A program made the position numbers and the translations under genes. Shown piece after piece: positions 54,283-63,101 of a stretch of 64,000 nucleotides of DNA. The stretch covers positions 7,388 through 71,387 of the forward strand of contig CAZNIS010000025.1 in assembly GCA_964573105.1 (NCBI GenBank), in the 5' to 3' direction. The stretch is from CAKZSB01 sp964573105 (GTDB lineage Bacteria; Pseudomonadota; Gammaproteobacteria; Granulosicoccales; Granulosicoccaceae). The notes under the pieces are model-generated. The model was not told where the DNA came from and ran no database searches. It saw nothing but the letters and a program-made list of their open reading frames with translations. The stretch's first letter is position 1. Every line of letters starts with the position of its first letter.

Positions 54283-57200
54283 ATGGATAATCGCCTTTTT
54301 CTCGGCAGTGTTTGCTCCCTGTTAGTCGCCTCAGTACTAATGGTGACTCAGGCCGCGGCTGGTGTCTTGTTACTCAAAAAAGAGGATTGGACACTGGTAT
54401 CGCCACCGCGTGATCTGCAAGGGATCACGCTTCGCGCGCTGACGCGCAACTACCTGGATGCCGCAGAGTTTGGCAGCGGTTGGTCAGTATTCAAGTATCT
54501 CGACACCGGCGTTTATCAAAGTGCCTCACTGGATGAGCCACTGGAGCAGGGTCGTGGCTACTGGATGATCACCATGGGTGCGGATATCGAGATTCCGCTG
54601 CCTGCCAACAGCCATGTCACACCGGATCATGCGCTGGCCAGCTGTGACGGCCCGTGCTTTGGCATGGCGTTGTCGAGCGCCGAAGACAGCGTGAGCTGGA
54701 ATCTTCTGGGCTATACGTATGAGTTTGGGCAATCGTTCGGGCAGGCGCGGGTGGTATCTGAAAGCGGTGCGTGTGCCAGCGGTTGTTCGCCCGTGCAGGC
54801 CGAGGCGGCCGGTCAGATGTCAGAGACGATCTATCACTACGATGGCGCGGCGTATCAGTTGCTGGACAGCAATTCGATGGTGCAACCGTGGCAGGGTTTC
54901 TGGGCGGCAAGCCCGGCACAGAGCGGCGGCAATCCTGCAGAGCTGATCTTCGACAATCCCATTCAGTCACCGCTGATCGGTTACTGGCCACTGGATGATG
55001 GCAGTGGCCTGAGTGCACACGATGCGAGCGGAGAGGACAACCCGGTCACACTGACACAGGCGTTCTGGGGGCCGGGCAGACAGCAGAGCGGGGTGTGCCT
55101 GAGTGGCACACTGGACGATGAGATCACATCCCCCGGCGTGGCGAATCCTCAATCCTTGTCGATCGCCGCCTGGATCAAGCCCGATGCTGACATCGAGAAA
55201 TGGGGCTGGATCGGGGGTTTTGGTGACAGCGCGGGATTGTATATTCGTCGCGATGGCGGCCTGGTGATGTACATCTGGGATGGCACGACGTGGCCAGACC
55301 TGAAAGTCACGCAGTCGCAACTGCAGGACAAACTGGAGCTTGGTGCCGAGGGTTTGTACGACGGTCAGTGGCATCACGTGGTGGGCAGCTACGATCCAGT
55401 CAGTGGTTTTTCAATCCACGTAGACGGCGTGTTGATTGACAGTGCGAGTGCGGCGACCGGTTTCAACTACGGGCAGGGTGGTCAGTGGCACATCGGCTCG
55501 ATGCAGGGAGAGCGCAACTTCAGCGGCTGCCTGGATGAAGTGATGGTGTATGGCAGCGTGCTGTCGACAGCAGAGATCAAAGCGCTGTCGGATCAGGAAA
55601 GTGAGTCGTCAGAGCCGGCCCTGAACGTGGCGCCGCAGGTGTCCGTGGGTGCGGATCAGACGATCGTCTTGCCGCAGAGTGCCAGCGTGTCGCTGAGCGT
55701 GACAGACGACGGTCGACCGGCCGGTGGCCAGTTGACGGCCCAGTGGTTACAACGCAGCGGCCCGTCGGTGGCGTTGCCCGCGGTCACATTCAATAGCGCC
55801 GGCAGCGGGGTATCGGTATTCAACTTCAGCCAGGCCGGTGTGTATGAGTTTGAACTGATCGCAAACGATAGCGACAAGCAGGGGTCTGACACCACGAGGA
55901 TCACGGTCGAATCGGGAGTGGATCCGGTAGCAGGTGCGATCTGCATCAGTGAGTTTCAGGCAGCCGATCAGGACGTGATAGCTGACGAAGATGGGAACTA
56001 CCCGGACTGGATCGAGTTGCACAATCCGGGAGGCGAGGCGGTATCGCTTGCGAACTGGTGTTTGACGGATGATGCAGGGGAGCCCGATCAGTGGTGTTTC
56101 GAATCGGGGACGATAGCGGGTAACGGTTACGTGGTGGTGTTTGCGAGTAAAGAGAATCGTCAAACACCGAACCATCACACGAACTTCAAGCTCGGCAAGG
56201 GCGGCGATTATCTGGGTTTGTACAACCCATCGGGTGAAGAAGCATGTGCGTTTGAGCCAGAGTATCCGGAACAGTTCGACAACATTTCCTATGGGCTTGA
56301 CGCTTCAGGCAGCGGCGTTTATTTCGGCAATCCGACACCGGGTTCAGCGAATGATCTGACATCGATCGGCACGCCAATTCAAATAGAGAAAATTGATGAT
56401 CTGGTCATGGATGTCGGCGAGGTGCGCAATATCGATGTCGTGGTCTCCGGTGGTGACTTATCCGCACTAACCTTTGATGATTCAGATTTGGCAGGCATAG
56501 CAACGCTCACGAACAATCAGGATGGCACGGCGCGAATAAGACTATCGCCTGGTTTTTCGGGCACGTTCGACATCACCGTGCGTGCCGTGGCCGGGCTTTT
56601 TACCGACAAAGAGAGTTTCACAGTTACCGCCGTGTCTTCCTTAGCATCACTCGATTCGGCCGATCAGCTAGAACTGACCTGGGATGGCAAGCCGTTGTTA
56701 CTGGATGCGGCAAACGATCGGTTGTTCCTGTCACTGGGTGAGCAATATCTCACCGCACGCAGCCATTCTGGTGTTTTTAACTATCGCCACTCCACATCCG
56801 GTTACGCGGTGAGCGTCGATGGCAACCCCGTCACTGCGGGTTCGAGCTTTGCCGCTTTTGTAAAACATGGCGACCTGTTGAACCTGCTGGTCACACGAAA
56901 TGGAGTGACCGTCTGGAATCTGGATGTTGTGATCACTCACTTACCCATACTGCAGATATTCGCCGATGAAATCGTCGATGAACCCAAACTGCCCGGCATG
57001 GCGCGGTGGGTCGATGGTGATCGGGATATCGACAGTGGGTTGATCAATCTGGGGATTGAATTTCGTGGCGTATCGGCACAGTTGTTCGAGAAAAAACCGT
57101 TCGGTCTGGAGTTTCGAGAGACAGACTCCGATGCCGGGCAAAATATTGAACTGCTGGGTCTGCGTAATGATGACGACTGGATAGCTGATGCGGCGTTTCG

Positions 57201-58170
57201 GGATCAGACATTTGCACGCAATATCGTCACCCATGATCTCTATCGTGAAATGCGAGCGTTTGCTTATATAGACGAAGAGGGCACCGAACAGGGGCAATCT
57301 ACCGTAGCAGGTGGCCTGGCAGAGTTGATTCTCAACTCCAGCTACCACGGTGTTTACATGATGCACGAACGCGTCGATCGAAAACTCCTGGCACTTGAAC
57401 AGATCACCGTGCCTGAAGATGAATCCGGTGAACGCTGGGACCTCGTCGACTTCGACGATCCAGCCAATGGCTCGGTGCTTTATAAAGCACAGCGTAACCG
57501 CGCCGACTTAACTGCCGACTCGGCCAGCGAGTTTGAGCAAACCTACCCCGATAGCGACGATATCGACTATTTTGATGCGCTGGATGAATTGATCAGCTAC
57601 GTCAACGACACCTCGGATGAAGTCTTTGCCGCTACCGTCGGCGACGTCGTGAATCTCGATTCCCTGATTGACTACTGGCTGATCACACTGGCCACCGCCA
57701 ACCGTGATGCGCTATGGAAAAACTATTACCTTGCCCGCAATCGGGACGGGCAATGGTTTTTCGTGCCGTGGGATTACGACGCAACTTACGGTATGACCTA
57801 TCTGGGGGGCGAAGATGACTCAAGCGATCGCGCCTTTCAGTTCGATAAAAGCCGGCTGCTGGTGCGCATCGGAGAAAACCCGTCCATTGGTTTCTATCAA
57901 AAGGCCAGAACACGTTGGCTGACGCTGCGCGACTCTGTGCTGAGTGTGGATGCGATTGCCGCGCGCTTCGCCGGGTATGCCGAGCAGCTGGACCGAGCTG
58001 CCGGCAGCGCGGGCAAGAGCCCTCGTGAGAGAAACCTCGACCGCTGGCCGGACACTGGCAATGACGGCGCCGGGCAGCCAGAGTTGGGGCAGGTATCGTA
58101 CCTGCGTGCGTGGCTTGTCAGGCGTATGGAGTATGTCGACGCCAAACTGCGCGATCTGGCCGGCGAATAG
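54283..58170 (+). CDS. Giant secreted LamG/Ig-like/lamin-tail/CotH-kinase protein, paralog 2
   Basis: A 1295-residue exported protein, shorter than its upstream paralog by one lamin-tail plus Ig-like unit (about 240 residues). Order: a different signal peptide (1-25), the shared N-terminal region, LamG, Ig/PKD-like, one lamin-tail domain whose end resembles the second lamin-tail of paralog 1, an Ig-like spacer and the CotH domain (ATANRDALWKNYY; VPWDYDATYGM). The CotH part is clearly related to but diverged from paralog 1. The ATG at 54283 has GGTGGGAAG upstream; a TTG two codons earlier is less likely. It follows paralog 1 after about 300 bases in the same direction, so it may have its own promoter. 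Confidence 0.88.
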   Translation: MDNRLFLGSVCSLLVASVLMVTQAAAGVLLLKKEDWTLVSPPRDLQGITLRALTRNYLDAAEFGSGWSVFKYLDTGVYQSASLDEPLEQGRGYWMITMGADIEIPLPANSHVTPDHALASCDGPCFGMALSSAEDSVSWNLLGYTYEFGQSFGQARVVSESGACASGCSPVQAEAAGQMSETIYHYDGAAYQLLDSNSMVQPWQGFWAASPAQSGGNPAELIFDNPIQSPLIGYWPLDDGSGLSAHDASGEDNPVTLTQAFWGPGRQQSGVCLSGTLDDEITSPGVANPQSLSIAAWIKPDADIEKWGWIGGFGDSAGLYIRRDGGLVMYIWDGTTWPDLKVTQSQLQDKLELGAEGLYDGQWHHVVGSYDPVSGFSIHVDGVLIDSASAATGFNYGQGGQWHIGSMQGERNFSGCLDEVMVYGSVLSTAEIKALSDQESESSEPALNVAPQVSVGADQTIVLPQSASVSLSVTDDGRPAGGQLTAQWLQRSGPSVALPAVTFNSAGSGVSVFNFSQAGVYEFELIANDSDKQGSDTTRITVESGVDPVAGAICISEFQAADQDVIADEDGNYPDWIELHNPGGEAVSLANWCLTDDAGEPDQWCFESGTIAGNGYVVVFASKENRQTPNHHTNFKLGKGGDYLGLYNPSGEEACAFEPEYPEQFDNISYGLDASGSGVYFGNPTPGSANDLTSIGTPIQIEKIDDLVMDVGEVRNIDVVVSGGDLSALTFDDSDLAGIATLTNNQDGTARIRLSPGFSGTFDITVRAVAGLFTDKESFTVTAVSSLASLDSADQLELTWDGKPLLLDAANDRLFLSLGEQYLTARSHSGVFNYRHSTSGYAVSVDGNPVTAGSSFAAFVKHGDLLNLLVTRNGVTVWNLDVVITHLPILQIFADEIVDEPKLPGMARWVDGDRDIDSGLINLGIEFRGVSAQLFEKKPFGLEFRETDSDAGQNIELLGLRNDDDWIADAAFRDQTFARNIVTHDLYREMRAFAYIDEEGTEQGQSTVAGGLAELILNSSYHGVYMMHERVDRKLLALEQITVPEDESGERWDLVDFDDPANGSVLYKAQRNRADLTADSASEFEQTYPDSDDIDYFDALDELISYVNDTSDEVFAATVGDVVNLDSLIDYWLITLATANRDALWKNYYLARNRDGQWFFVPWDYDATYGMTYLGGEDDSSDRAFQFDKSRLLVRIGENPSIGFYQKARTRWLTLRDSVLSVDAIAARFAGYAEQLDRAAGSAGKSPRERNLDRWPDTGNDGAGQPELGQVSYLRAWLVRRMEYVDAKLRDLAGE
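54400..56219 (+). repeat. Long direct repeat, copy B (about 1.82 kb, apparently identical)
   Basis: This is the partner of 49489-51308. The borders fall inside both coding regions, about 39 codons after each start and within the first lamin-tail domain, so neither intergenic flanks nor whole genes are included. The reading frame is preserved in both copies. Confidence 0.93.
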
Positions 58171-58588
58171 GGCCCGGCTTCGTGCGCACGGGGGGCTTTA
58201 GGTTTTTATCGGCGCTACACCATAGCCTGACAGGATGGCCTGCAGTCTACGTTTGGTGATAGCTCTTCGTCGATAAACGGCGCTCGTCCGCAACTTACGC
58301 AAATTTTTTTCATTCGGCCTTGCACCTTTCCAGTGCGCAGTCAGAGCCGTTCAAAGTCACGTGTCTGAACGTCTGGACGTATGGCAGCCCTTTGTTGCGT
58401 TGCTGTGGATCGTCTGCTCGATAATCCAAGTGCGGATGCACAATATTGGTGCGAGATGCGCCCTCTTTTGGTGCTGAATTGACGCTGGATTTACCATTTT
58501 GGTTTGGTAAGGTGCGCGGTTTCATTGACTTGAACTCGCATCAAATCGCCGCAACCGAGCGGTGCTTGCATACCAGAGAGAGAACAAA
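58171..58588. other. Intergenic before the ammonium transporter
   Basis: This is 418 bases with no supported gene on either strand. I looked for a sigma-54 promoter, expected for nitrogen-regulated amt genes. The only near match, TGGCAG with a downstream TTGC near 58382-58398, has the wrong spacing. No terminator hairpin was recognised after the giant gene. Confidence 0.5.
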
Positions 58589-59770
58589 ATGGTTGGGGCT
58601 GATACCGCCTGGATAATTGTAGCGACAGCACTGGTGCTGTTTATGACACTGCCAGGCTTGGCGCTTTTCTATGGCGGACTGGTGCGTTCGCGCAATGTGT
58701 TGAGCGTACTGATGCACTGTTTTTCCATTGCGTGCCTGATGAGTATATTGTGGCTGGCGGTGGGTTACTCCATCGCATTTGGCGATGGTAATGCTTACTG
58801 GGGCGGTCTGGGTAAGGCGTTCCTGTCAGGTGTAGACGCCGACACCGTGTCCGGCACCATTCCGGAAGTACTGTTCTTCGCGTTCCAGATGACGTTCGCG
58901 ATCATCACCCCGGCGCTGATCGTCGGTGCCTACGTTGAGCGAATCGGCTTCGGCTTTGTATTGATATTCTCCAGCCTGTGGATGCTGTTGTGCTATGCGC
59001 CGGTTGCTCACTGGATCTGGGGTGGCGGGCTGCTGGCAGGCGAGGAGTGGTCACTGTTTGAAAACGGCGTGAACGACTTCGCGGGCGGCATTGTGGTGCA
59101 CCAGACAGCGGGTATGGCTGCGCTGGTACTGGCCGCGTTTCTTGGTAACCGCAAGGAAAAATCGATTCCACCACACAACCCGGGCATGGTCATGATAGGT
59201 GCGGCGATGCTGTGGGTAGGCTGGTTCGGCTTTAATGGTGGATCGCAACTGGCGGCAGATGGCGGCGCTGCGATGGCGCTGACCGTCACACACATTTCTG
59301 CCGCCGCCGCCTCACTCACCTGGATCCTGTGGGAGCGCATCCGCCATGGCAAGGCATCACTGATCGGCATGGTCACCGGCACCATCGCCGGGCTCGCGTC
59401 GATCACACCGGCATCGGGTTCGGTTGACCCGGTACAGGCACTGATCATCGGTTCCATCGCTGGTGTGCTTTGTCAGGTGGCCTGTGGCGTTGTGAAGAAC
59501 CTGATGAACATCGACGATACGCTGGACGTTTTTGCTGTCCATGGCGTCGGCGGCATGTTCGGGATCGTGATGCTGGTGGTGTTTGGCCACGCGGGTGCGA
59601 CTGAGCAGTTGGGTGGTCTGCTGGTGGTTGGTATATTCACGCTGGTGATGACCACAGCCATTATTTTCGTCACCAGGCTGATCACGCCGCTTCGCGTCAG
59701 TGACGAAGAGGAAGAGCTGGGCCTCGATCTTGTCGCCCACGGTGAGCGGGCCTACAACATTACTTCGTAG
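58589..59770 (+). CDS. amt: Ammonium transporter
   Basis: A 393-residue, 11-helix Amt/Rh channel for ammonium uptake across the inner membrane. The paired pore histidines are His171 in GIVVHQTAG and His318 in FAVHGVGGMFG. Also present are the gate aromatic region (ALFYGGLVRSRNVLS) and the GWFGFNGGS block. The C-terminal tail (TPLRVSDEEEELGLDLVAHGERAY) is the usual GlnK-interacting segment, although no glnK gene lies beside it. GAGAGA precedes the ATG at 58589. Confidence 0.95.
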   Translation: MVGADTAWIIVATALVLFMTLPGLALFYGGLVRSRNVLSVLMHCFSIACLMSILWLAVGYSIAFGDGNAYWGGLGKAFLSGVDADTVSGTIPEVLFFAFQMTFAIITPALIVGAYVERIGFGFVLIFSSLWMLLCYAPVAHWIWGGGLLAGEEWSLFENGVNDFAGGIVVHQTAGMAALVLAAFLGNRKEKSIPPHNPGMVMIGAAMLWVGWFGFNGGSQLAADGGAAMALTVTHISAAAASLTWILWERIRHGKASLIGMVTGTIAGLASITPASGSVDPVQALIIGSIAGVLCQVACGVVKNLMNIDDTLDVFAVHGVGGMFGIVMLVVFGHAGATEQLGGLLVVGIFTLVMTTAIIFVTRLITPLRVSDEEEELGLDLVAHGERAYNITS

Positions 59771-59937
59771 TTGACCGGTTGTTGGAATCGCTGGCGTCCG
59801 AGCGGACGCCAGCGATAAGGTACTGTTGTAAGCCAAAAGATACACGTGTTCACCGGCCTGGTGAGCCAATAGTCACGCTCCAGATGCCACGGCACTTCCA
59901 GTCCATCGGTTGCGGGCTTGCAGATAAGCTGGGCAGA

Positions 59938-60531
59938 TTAGAGCTGCAACCCCACACGTTTTGCCCAATCAACAGCATACTGCGCTCCACCAGGCACTGT
60001 TTCTATAGCCTCTTTTACTCTTCTTCGCGCCTCTTGCTCATTCCCCCTCAAATAGGCTGTTGTAAACGCCACAACGCTTTTAGGAAAATTTCTCCATTCG
60101 TTTTCGAACACTTCTATACGATTATTTTCCATCAACCACGGTAAACCCTCGTGTTCCATCTTGAAAATGATTTCATCGGACAGGGATTGCAGTGAGGTTT
60201 CGGGACCAATCTCCCACCATTGTTTTTCCGTGCCTCCTGCTTGATACAGGCGAGTTTCCAGCGTGGCACCTTCCGCTTTTGGGGTTGCTCCTTCTTTGTA
60301 ATGCAGTCGCTTTGCCAGCTGTTCTACAGTGTTATTATATATACCCAAATTAATGGTGAATTTTCCATTCGCCCCACGGTTGTAAATCGAGCTTTGAAAG
60401 CCAACAAGCAGCCAATCACCCCCTGACTGTTTGCTCCATCTTCTGCCGGATTTTTTGAACTTATGCGCTTTCAGAAATTCGGCAAATCCGAGTTTGATTA
60501 GCTGATTTATGCACTTTTGTATTTCGCTCAA
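59938..60531 (-). CDS. DUF4304-like protein
   Basis: A protein of about 197 residues with the DUF4304 opening: a helix, LKAHKFKKSGRRWSKQSGGDWLLVGFQSS, then INLGIY, and a helical C-terminal half. The function is unknown; DUF4304 proteins occur among bacterial toxin-immunity and defence-type neighbours. I prefer the TTG at 60531, with AAGGCG seven bases before it and a family-like start; an ATG at 60579 adds 16 residues and has no good ribosome site. Base composition is visibly more AT-rich than the surrounding genes, shared with the next element, which suggests both were acquired. Confidence 0.7.
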   Translation of the reverse strand: MSEIQKCINQLIKLGFAEFLKAHKFKKSGRRWSKQSGGDWLLVGFQSSIYNRGANGKFTINLGIYNNTVEQLAKRLHYKEGATPKAEGATLETRLYQAGGTEKQWWEIGPETSLQSLSDEIIFKMEHEGLPWLMENNRIEVFENEWRNFPKSVVAFTTAYLRGNEQEARRRVKEAIETVPGGAQYAVDWAKRVGLQL

Positions 60532-60680
60532 TGAGTATCGCCTTTTAATGAGCAAGATTGTCCCGAATCGGATTGGCATATCTCAAGTAGTCTTTTCTGC
60601 AAAATGAAGTGTGAATTTCACCTGGCTACAGAAAATATCGAATGAAAAAACTTGCTCAAACCAAAATACATACCTTCGAT

Positions 60681-60998
60681 CTACTCACTCCATAACTCAC
60701 GAAAGCATAGTCCGGTTAATCCAGCTTCATGATAACTGGAAATAAAATCGGGGCCATCCTCAACACGGTCGGTATAAGTTAACACCGGACGATATCCTAG
60801 ATCCGGTATCTTGAATAAACTTGAATGACTGTAAATCCGATTACTACGAAAGACTAGTTGATTAAGCTCAATGGTCTTTTTCCATGAATCCGCTACTGCT
60901 GTACATTCATCCTTGTTCAATGCATTGCAAACCGCGACCACGTTAAGGAAATACAACGGACCTACGCCATCAACCTCTATATTAAATAACTGAATAGG
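60681..60998 (-). pseudogene. 5'-truncated Imm11 (DUF1629)-like immunity gene remnant
   Basis: The frame runs from a stop at 60999-61001 with no ATG or GTG before conserved sequence. It reads QLFNIEVDG, YFLNVVAVCNALNKDEC, SSLFKIPDL and ends AGLTGLCFRELW, which resembles the C-terminal half of Imm11/DUF1629 immunity proteins (usually about 190 residues). About half of the expected N terminus is missing. A TTG at 60956 could start a 91-residue product but would cut into the conserved part. The DNA is AT-rich like the neighbouring DUF4304 gene. No partner toxin is in the window. The family call is from memory of its shape and is moderate. Confidence 0.5.
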
Positions 60999-61034
60999 TC
61001 ATGAACGCTAAAGGGGCAGGCGTCTCATTAATGT

Positions 61035-61961
61035 TTATAGTAGCCGTTCGTCCCGTTGCGTCTGAATTTCTTTCTTTATCACAATGAGCTCACTGGCCAG
61101 TTGCTCGAAGTCCTGACTCACAGGGGATCGACTGCGCCAGTGCAGCGCAATCTCATGCACTGCCTGTGGATCATCGATTCGACGCACCACGAAATCCGGA
61201 TCGCGCACCGCTTCAGCGAGTGCGTAGAGCGAAGGTAACACCGCAACACCAGCACCCATAACCGCCATCTGACGAACTGCGTCGAGACTTGATCCTCGAT
61301 AATCGTGGCTCACATAAGTGCCAATCCGCTCCGCAAGTCGCTCGACGATACTGGTCAGCGCAAAGTCCGGACCGAGTGACAACAATGGACGCTCGGCGAG
61401 TGCTTCCAGTGGTAACGGGTCGGTGGCGCGTGAGAGTGGGTCGTCGCTGGCAGTGCAAATCCAGAGTGTTTCGGTAAACAACGGCACGCTCTTAAACGCA
61501 GGATCACGCGTAGGGGTTGCAATCACAGCATCCAATTGGCCTTCGCGCAAACAATCGAGCAGTGTGTCGGTGGCACCCTCCTGTACGAGCAGTCGCAGAT
61601 CCGGGTAGTGGTTGTGCAATCGGCGATTCGCAATTGGCATGAAGTAGGCGCCGATAGACGGCAGTACGCCTATCGACAGACGATCGCCGAACAACCCGAC
61701 TGAGCCCCGCGCCAGCGCCCGGAACTCACTGACTTGCTGCAGAATGCGACGCCCGCGGTCAAGGAGGGATCGTCCGAGCGGCGTCAGGGTGACTCGACGG
61801 GATGTGCGCTCAAACAGTAGCGCACCGAGCTCGTCTTCCATGGTCGCGATCTGCTTGGACAGGCCGGGTTGACTGACGGCCAGCATGTCGGCAGCCGCAC
61901 CGAATGACCCCTGATCAGCGACGGCAATAAAGTACTCAATCTGGCGTAGAGTCGGACGCAT
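61035..61961 (-). CDS. LysR-family regulator (OxyR-like branch)
   Basis: A 308-residue regulator. The N-terminal winged helix-turn-helix has LRQIEYFIAVADQGSFGAAADMLAVSQPGLSKQIATME, followed by a ligand-binding domain with LSIGVLPSIGAYFMPIANRRLH and EGQLDAVIATPT, resembling OxyR/CysB-type sequences. The two Cys of peroxide-sensing OxyR are not recognisable at the usual place, so a small-molecule ligand is more likely than oxidation. The ATG at 61961 is chosen over a TTG at 61973. It is divergent from the secreted protein gene at 62095, its likely target, with a LysR-type palindrome between them. Confidence 0.9.
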   Translation of the reverse strand: MRPTLRQIEYFIAVADQGSFGAAADMLAVSQPGLSKQIATMEDELGALLFERTSRRVTLTPLGRSLLDRGRRILQQVSEFRALARGSVGLFGDRLSIGVLPSIGAYFMPIANRRLHNHYPDLRLLVQEGATDTLLDCLREGQLDAVIATPTRDPAFKSVPLFTETLWICTASDDPLSRATDPLPLEALAERPLLSLGPDFALTSIVERLAERIGTYVSHDYRGSSLDAVRQMAVMGAGVAVLPSLYALAEAVRDPDFVVRRIDDPQAVHEIALHWRSRSPVSQDFEQLASELIVIKKEIQTQRDERLL

Positions 61962-62094
61962 CGCGCGCACCAATCAATAATAAAAATCTATCAATAATAA
62001 TACTAAAAACCATTGGGGTTATCAAATACTCGACCCTAGTATTGTTCTCGTCAACACGACAAAACGAACCATCACACCCCGAAGGAGATAACAC
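61962..62094. promoter_or_regulatory. Divergent regulator/target promoter with LysR-type box
   Basis: A very AT-rich 133-base spacer. AATACT-cgaccct-AGTATT (62025-62043) is a perfect six-base inverted repeat with a seven-base centre, like the T-N11-A box of LysR regulators. A direct repeat TCAATAATAA is at 61974-61983 and 61991-62000. This is the expected place for regulator binding. Confidence 0.6.
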
Positions 62095-62634
62095 ATGAAA
62101 CGTTTCGCACCACTGACCGCCGCTTTAGCCCTTGCCGCCACAACCGGTATCGCCAACGCAGGATCGAACGCCGGCGGCCTCAGCCAGGCCGACGTTGACG
62201 CGCTAAAGAAGGCGTGGGGAGAAGGCATCGTCGAGATCGGTGCCGTACACACAGAGGGTGGCGACTACCGGGCAGCTGCCAGTAAACACATCGAAGCGTT
62301 CTACGCCTACGGCGAGACGGATGTCCTGTTCAAGCCAACGCTTGCGAGCGAAGATCAGTTCCGAGGGACATTTGACGAAGCGCTGTCCTACTTCGTCGGT
62401 GGTGACATCGCCGAAGATGGCGGATTTGCGATTGCTCCGTATACCGATGTGCGTTGGGAAAACGAGGGCACTGTGATCGACGGCGACACTGCGATGAGTA
62501 TGGGCAACTACTACTTCACCACATCAGCAGGAGAGGAGATCAAAGTGGAGTACACGTTCGGAATTGCACTGATGGACGACGGCTCGCCGAAGATCGTATT
62601 GCATCACTCGTCGATGCCCTACACGCCTGCCTGA
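62095..62634 (+). CDS. Secreted NTF2/SnoaL-like (DUF4440-type) protein
   Basis: A 179-residue exported protein with a signal peptide (1-22, ending IANA) and one NTF2-like domain: a helix (ADVDALKKAWGEGI), ASKHIEAFYAYGETDVLF, then WENEGTVIDGDTAMSMGNYYFTTS and the final FGIALMDDGSPKIVLHHSS. The C-terminal HHSS motif resembles the CaMKII-association-like/DUF4440 group. A strong AAGGAG site lies before the ATG, and a clear terminator follows. It is probably controlled by the divergent LysR protein. Function is unknown; ligand binding or catalysis in the periplasm is possible. Confidence 0.8.
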   Translation: MKRFAPLTAALALAATTGIANAGSNAGGLSQADVDALKKAWGEGIVEIGAVHTEGGDYRAAASKHIEAFYAYGETDVLFKPTLASEDQFRGTFDEALSYFVGGDIAEDGGFAIAPYTDVRWENEGTVIDGDTAMSMGNYYFTTSAGEEIKVEYTFGIALMDDGSPKIVLHHSSMPYTPA

Positions 62635-62660
62635 TACGGTGCACAGGCAACACATAGAGA

Positions 62661-62693
62661 GGCGGGGCGGCATAGGCGGCCCCGCTTTTTTTT
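62661..62693 (+). terminator. Rho-independent terminator
   Basis: GCGGGGC (62662-62668) pairs with GCCCCGC (62679-62685), followed by a run of eight T. It ends the secreted NTF2-like gene's transcript. Confidence 0.92.
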
Positions 62694-62735
62694 GGATATG
62701 AGAGAGTGCTAACAGGGCTTGTTCGCGTTATTCAC

Positions 62736-63101
62736 TTAAACAGACGGTCTGGTCCAGACAAAGTACGCTGCGGCCAGTATCAGGCATACCTGAGCGGCCA
62801 TAATGTGCGCTGGAATTTGCAAAACGGCTGCGGCAACAACAGACAGGGCGAGCATTACCAGAACCAGTCCTTTGGTATTTAAAGTGATAGCGTCATTGTC
62901 TCTCCAGTTGACGATTGGCGGCCTAAGCCTTGGGTGTGCCAATAGCCAGTCATGCCAGCGCTGAGATCCGCTTGAGAAGCAGAAAGCCGCGATTAGCAGA
63001 AAGACAATCCCCGGGAATAACGGAATTAAAAGCCCGAGTAAGCCTATCCCGGTAGAAATAAAACCCAGTGAGATCCAAACCGCGTTGAAAATTTTGGTCA
63101 T
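62736..63101 (-). CDS. YbaN-family (DUF454) inner-membrane protein
   Basis: A 121-residue membrane protein with the DUF454 pattern: a first helix GFISTGIGLLGLLIPLFPGIVFLLIAAFCF with the usual LP-x-P region, then SQRWHDWLLAHPRL and a C-terminal helix pair. I use the ATG at 63101, which matches the family start; the frame continues to an ATG at 63206 with unrelated residues. The role is unknown. Confidence 0.82.
   Translation of the reverse strand: MTKIFNAVWISLGFISTGIGLLGLLIPLFPGIVFLLIAAFCFSSGSQRWHDWLLAHPRLRPPIVNWRDNDAITLNTKGLVLVMLALSVVAAAVLQIPAHIMAAQVCLILAAAYFVWTRPSV

Noticed and set aside
49489..56219. The long repeat as a transposon or insertion sequence
   Set aside because: The borders lie inside coding domains, with no terminal inverted repeats, target duplication or transposase; both frames stay intact.
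58380..58400. Sigma-54-like promoter before the ammonium transporter
   Set aside because: The distance between the GG and GC elements is two bases too long for the -24/-12 consensus.
58310..58525. Minus-strand frame of 71 codons before the ammonium transporter
   Set aside because: No domain and no ribosome site; composition not protein-like.
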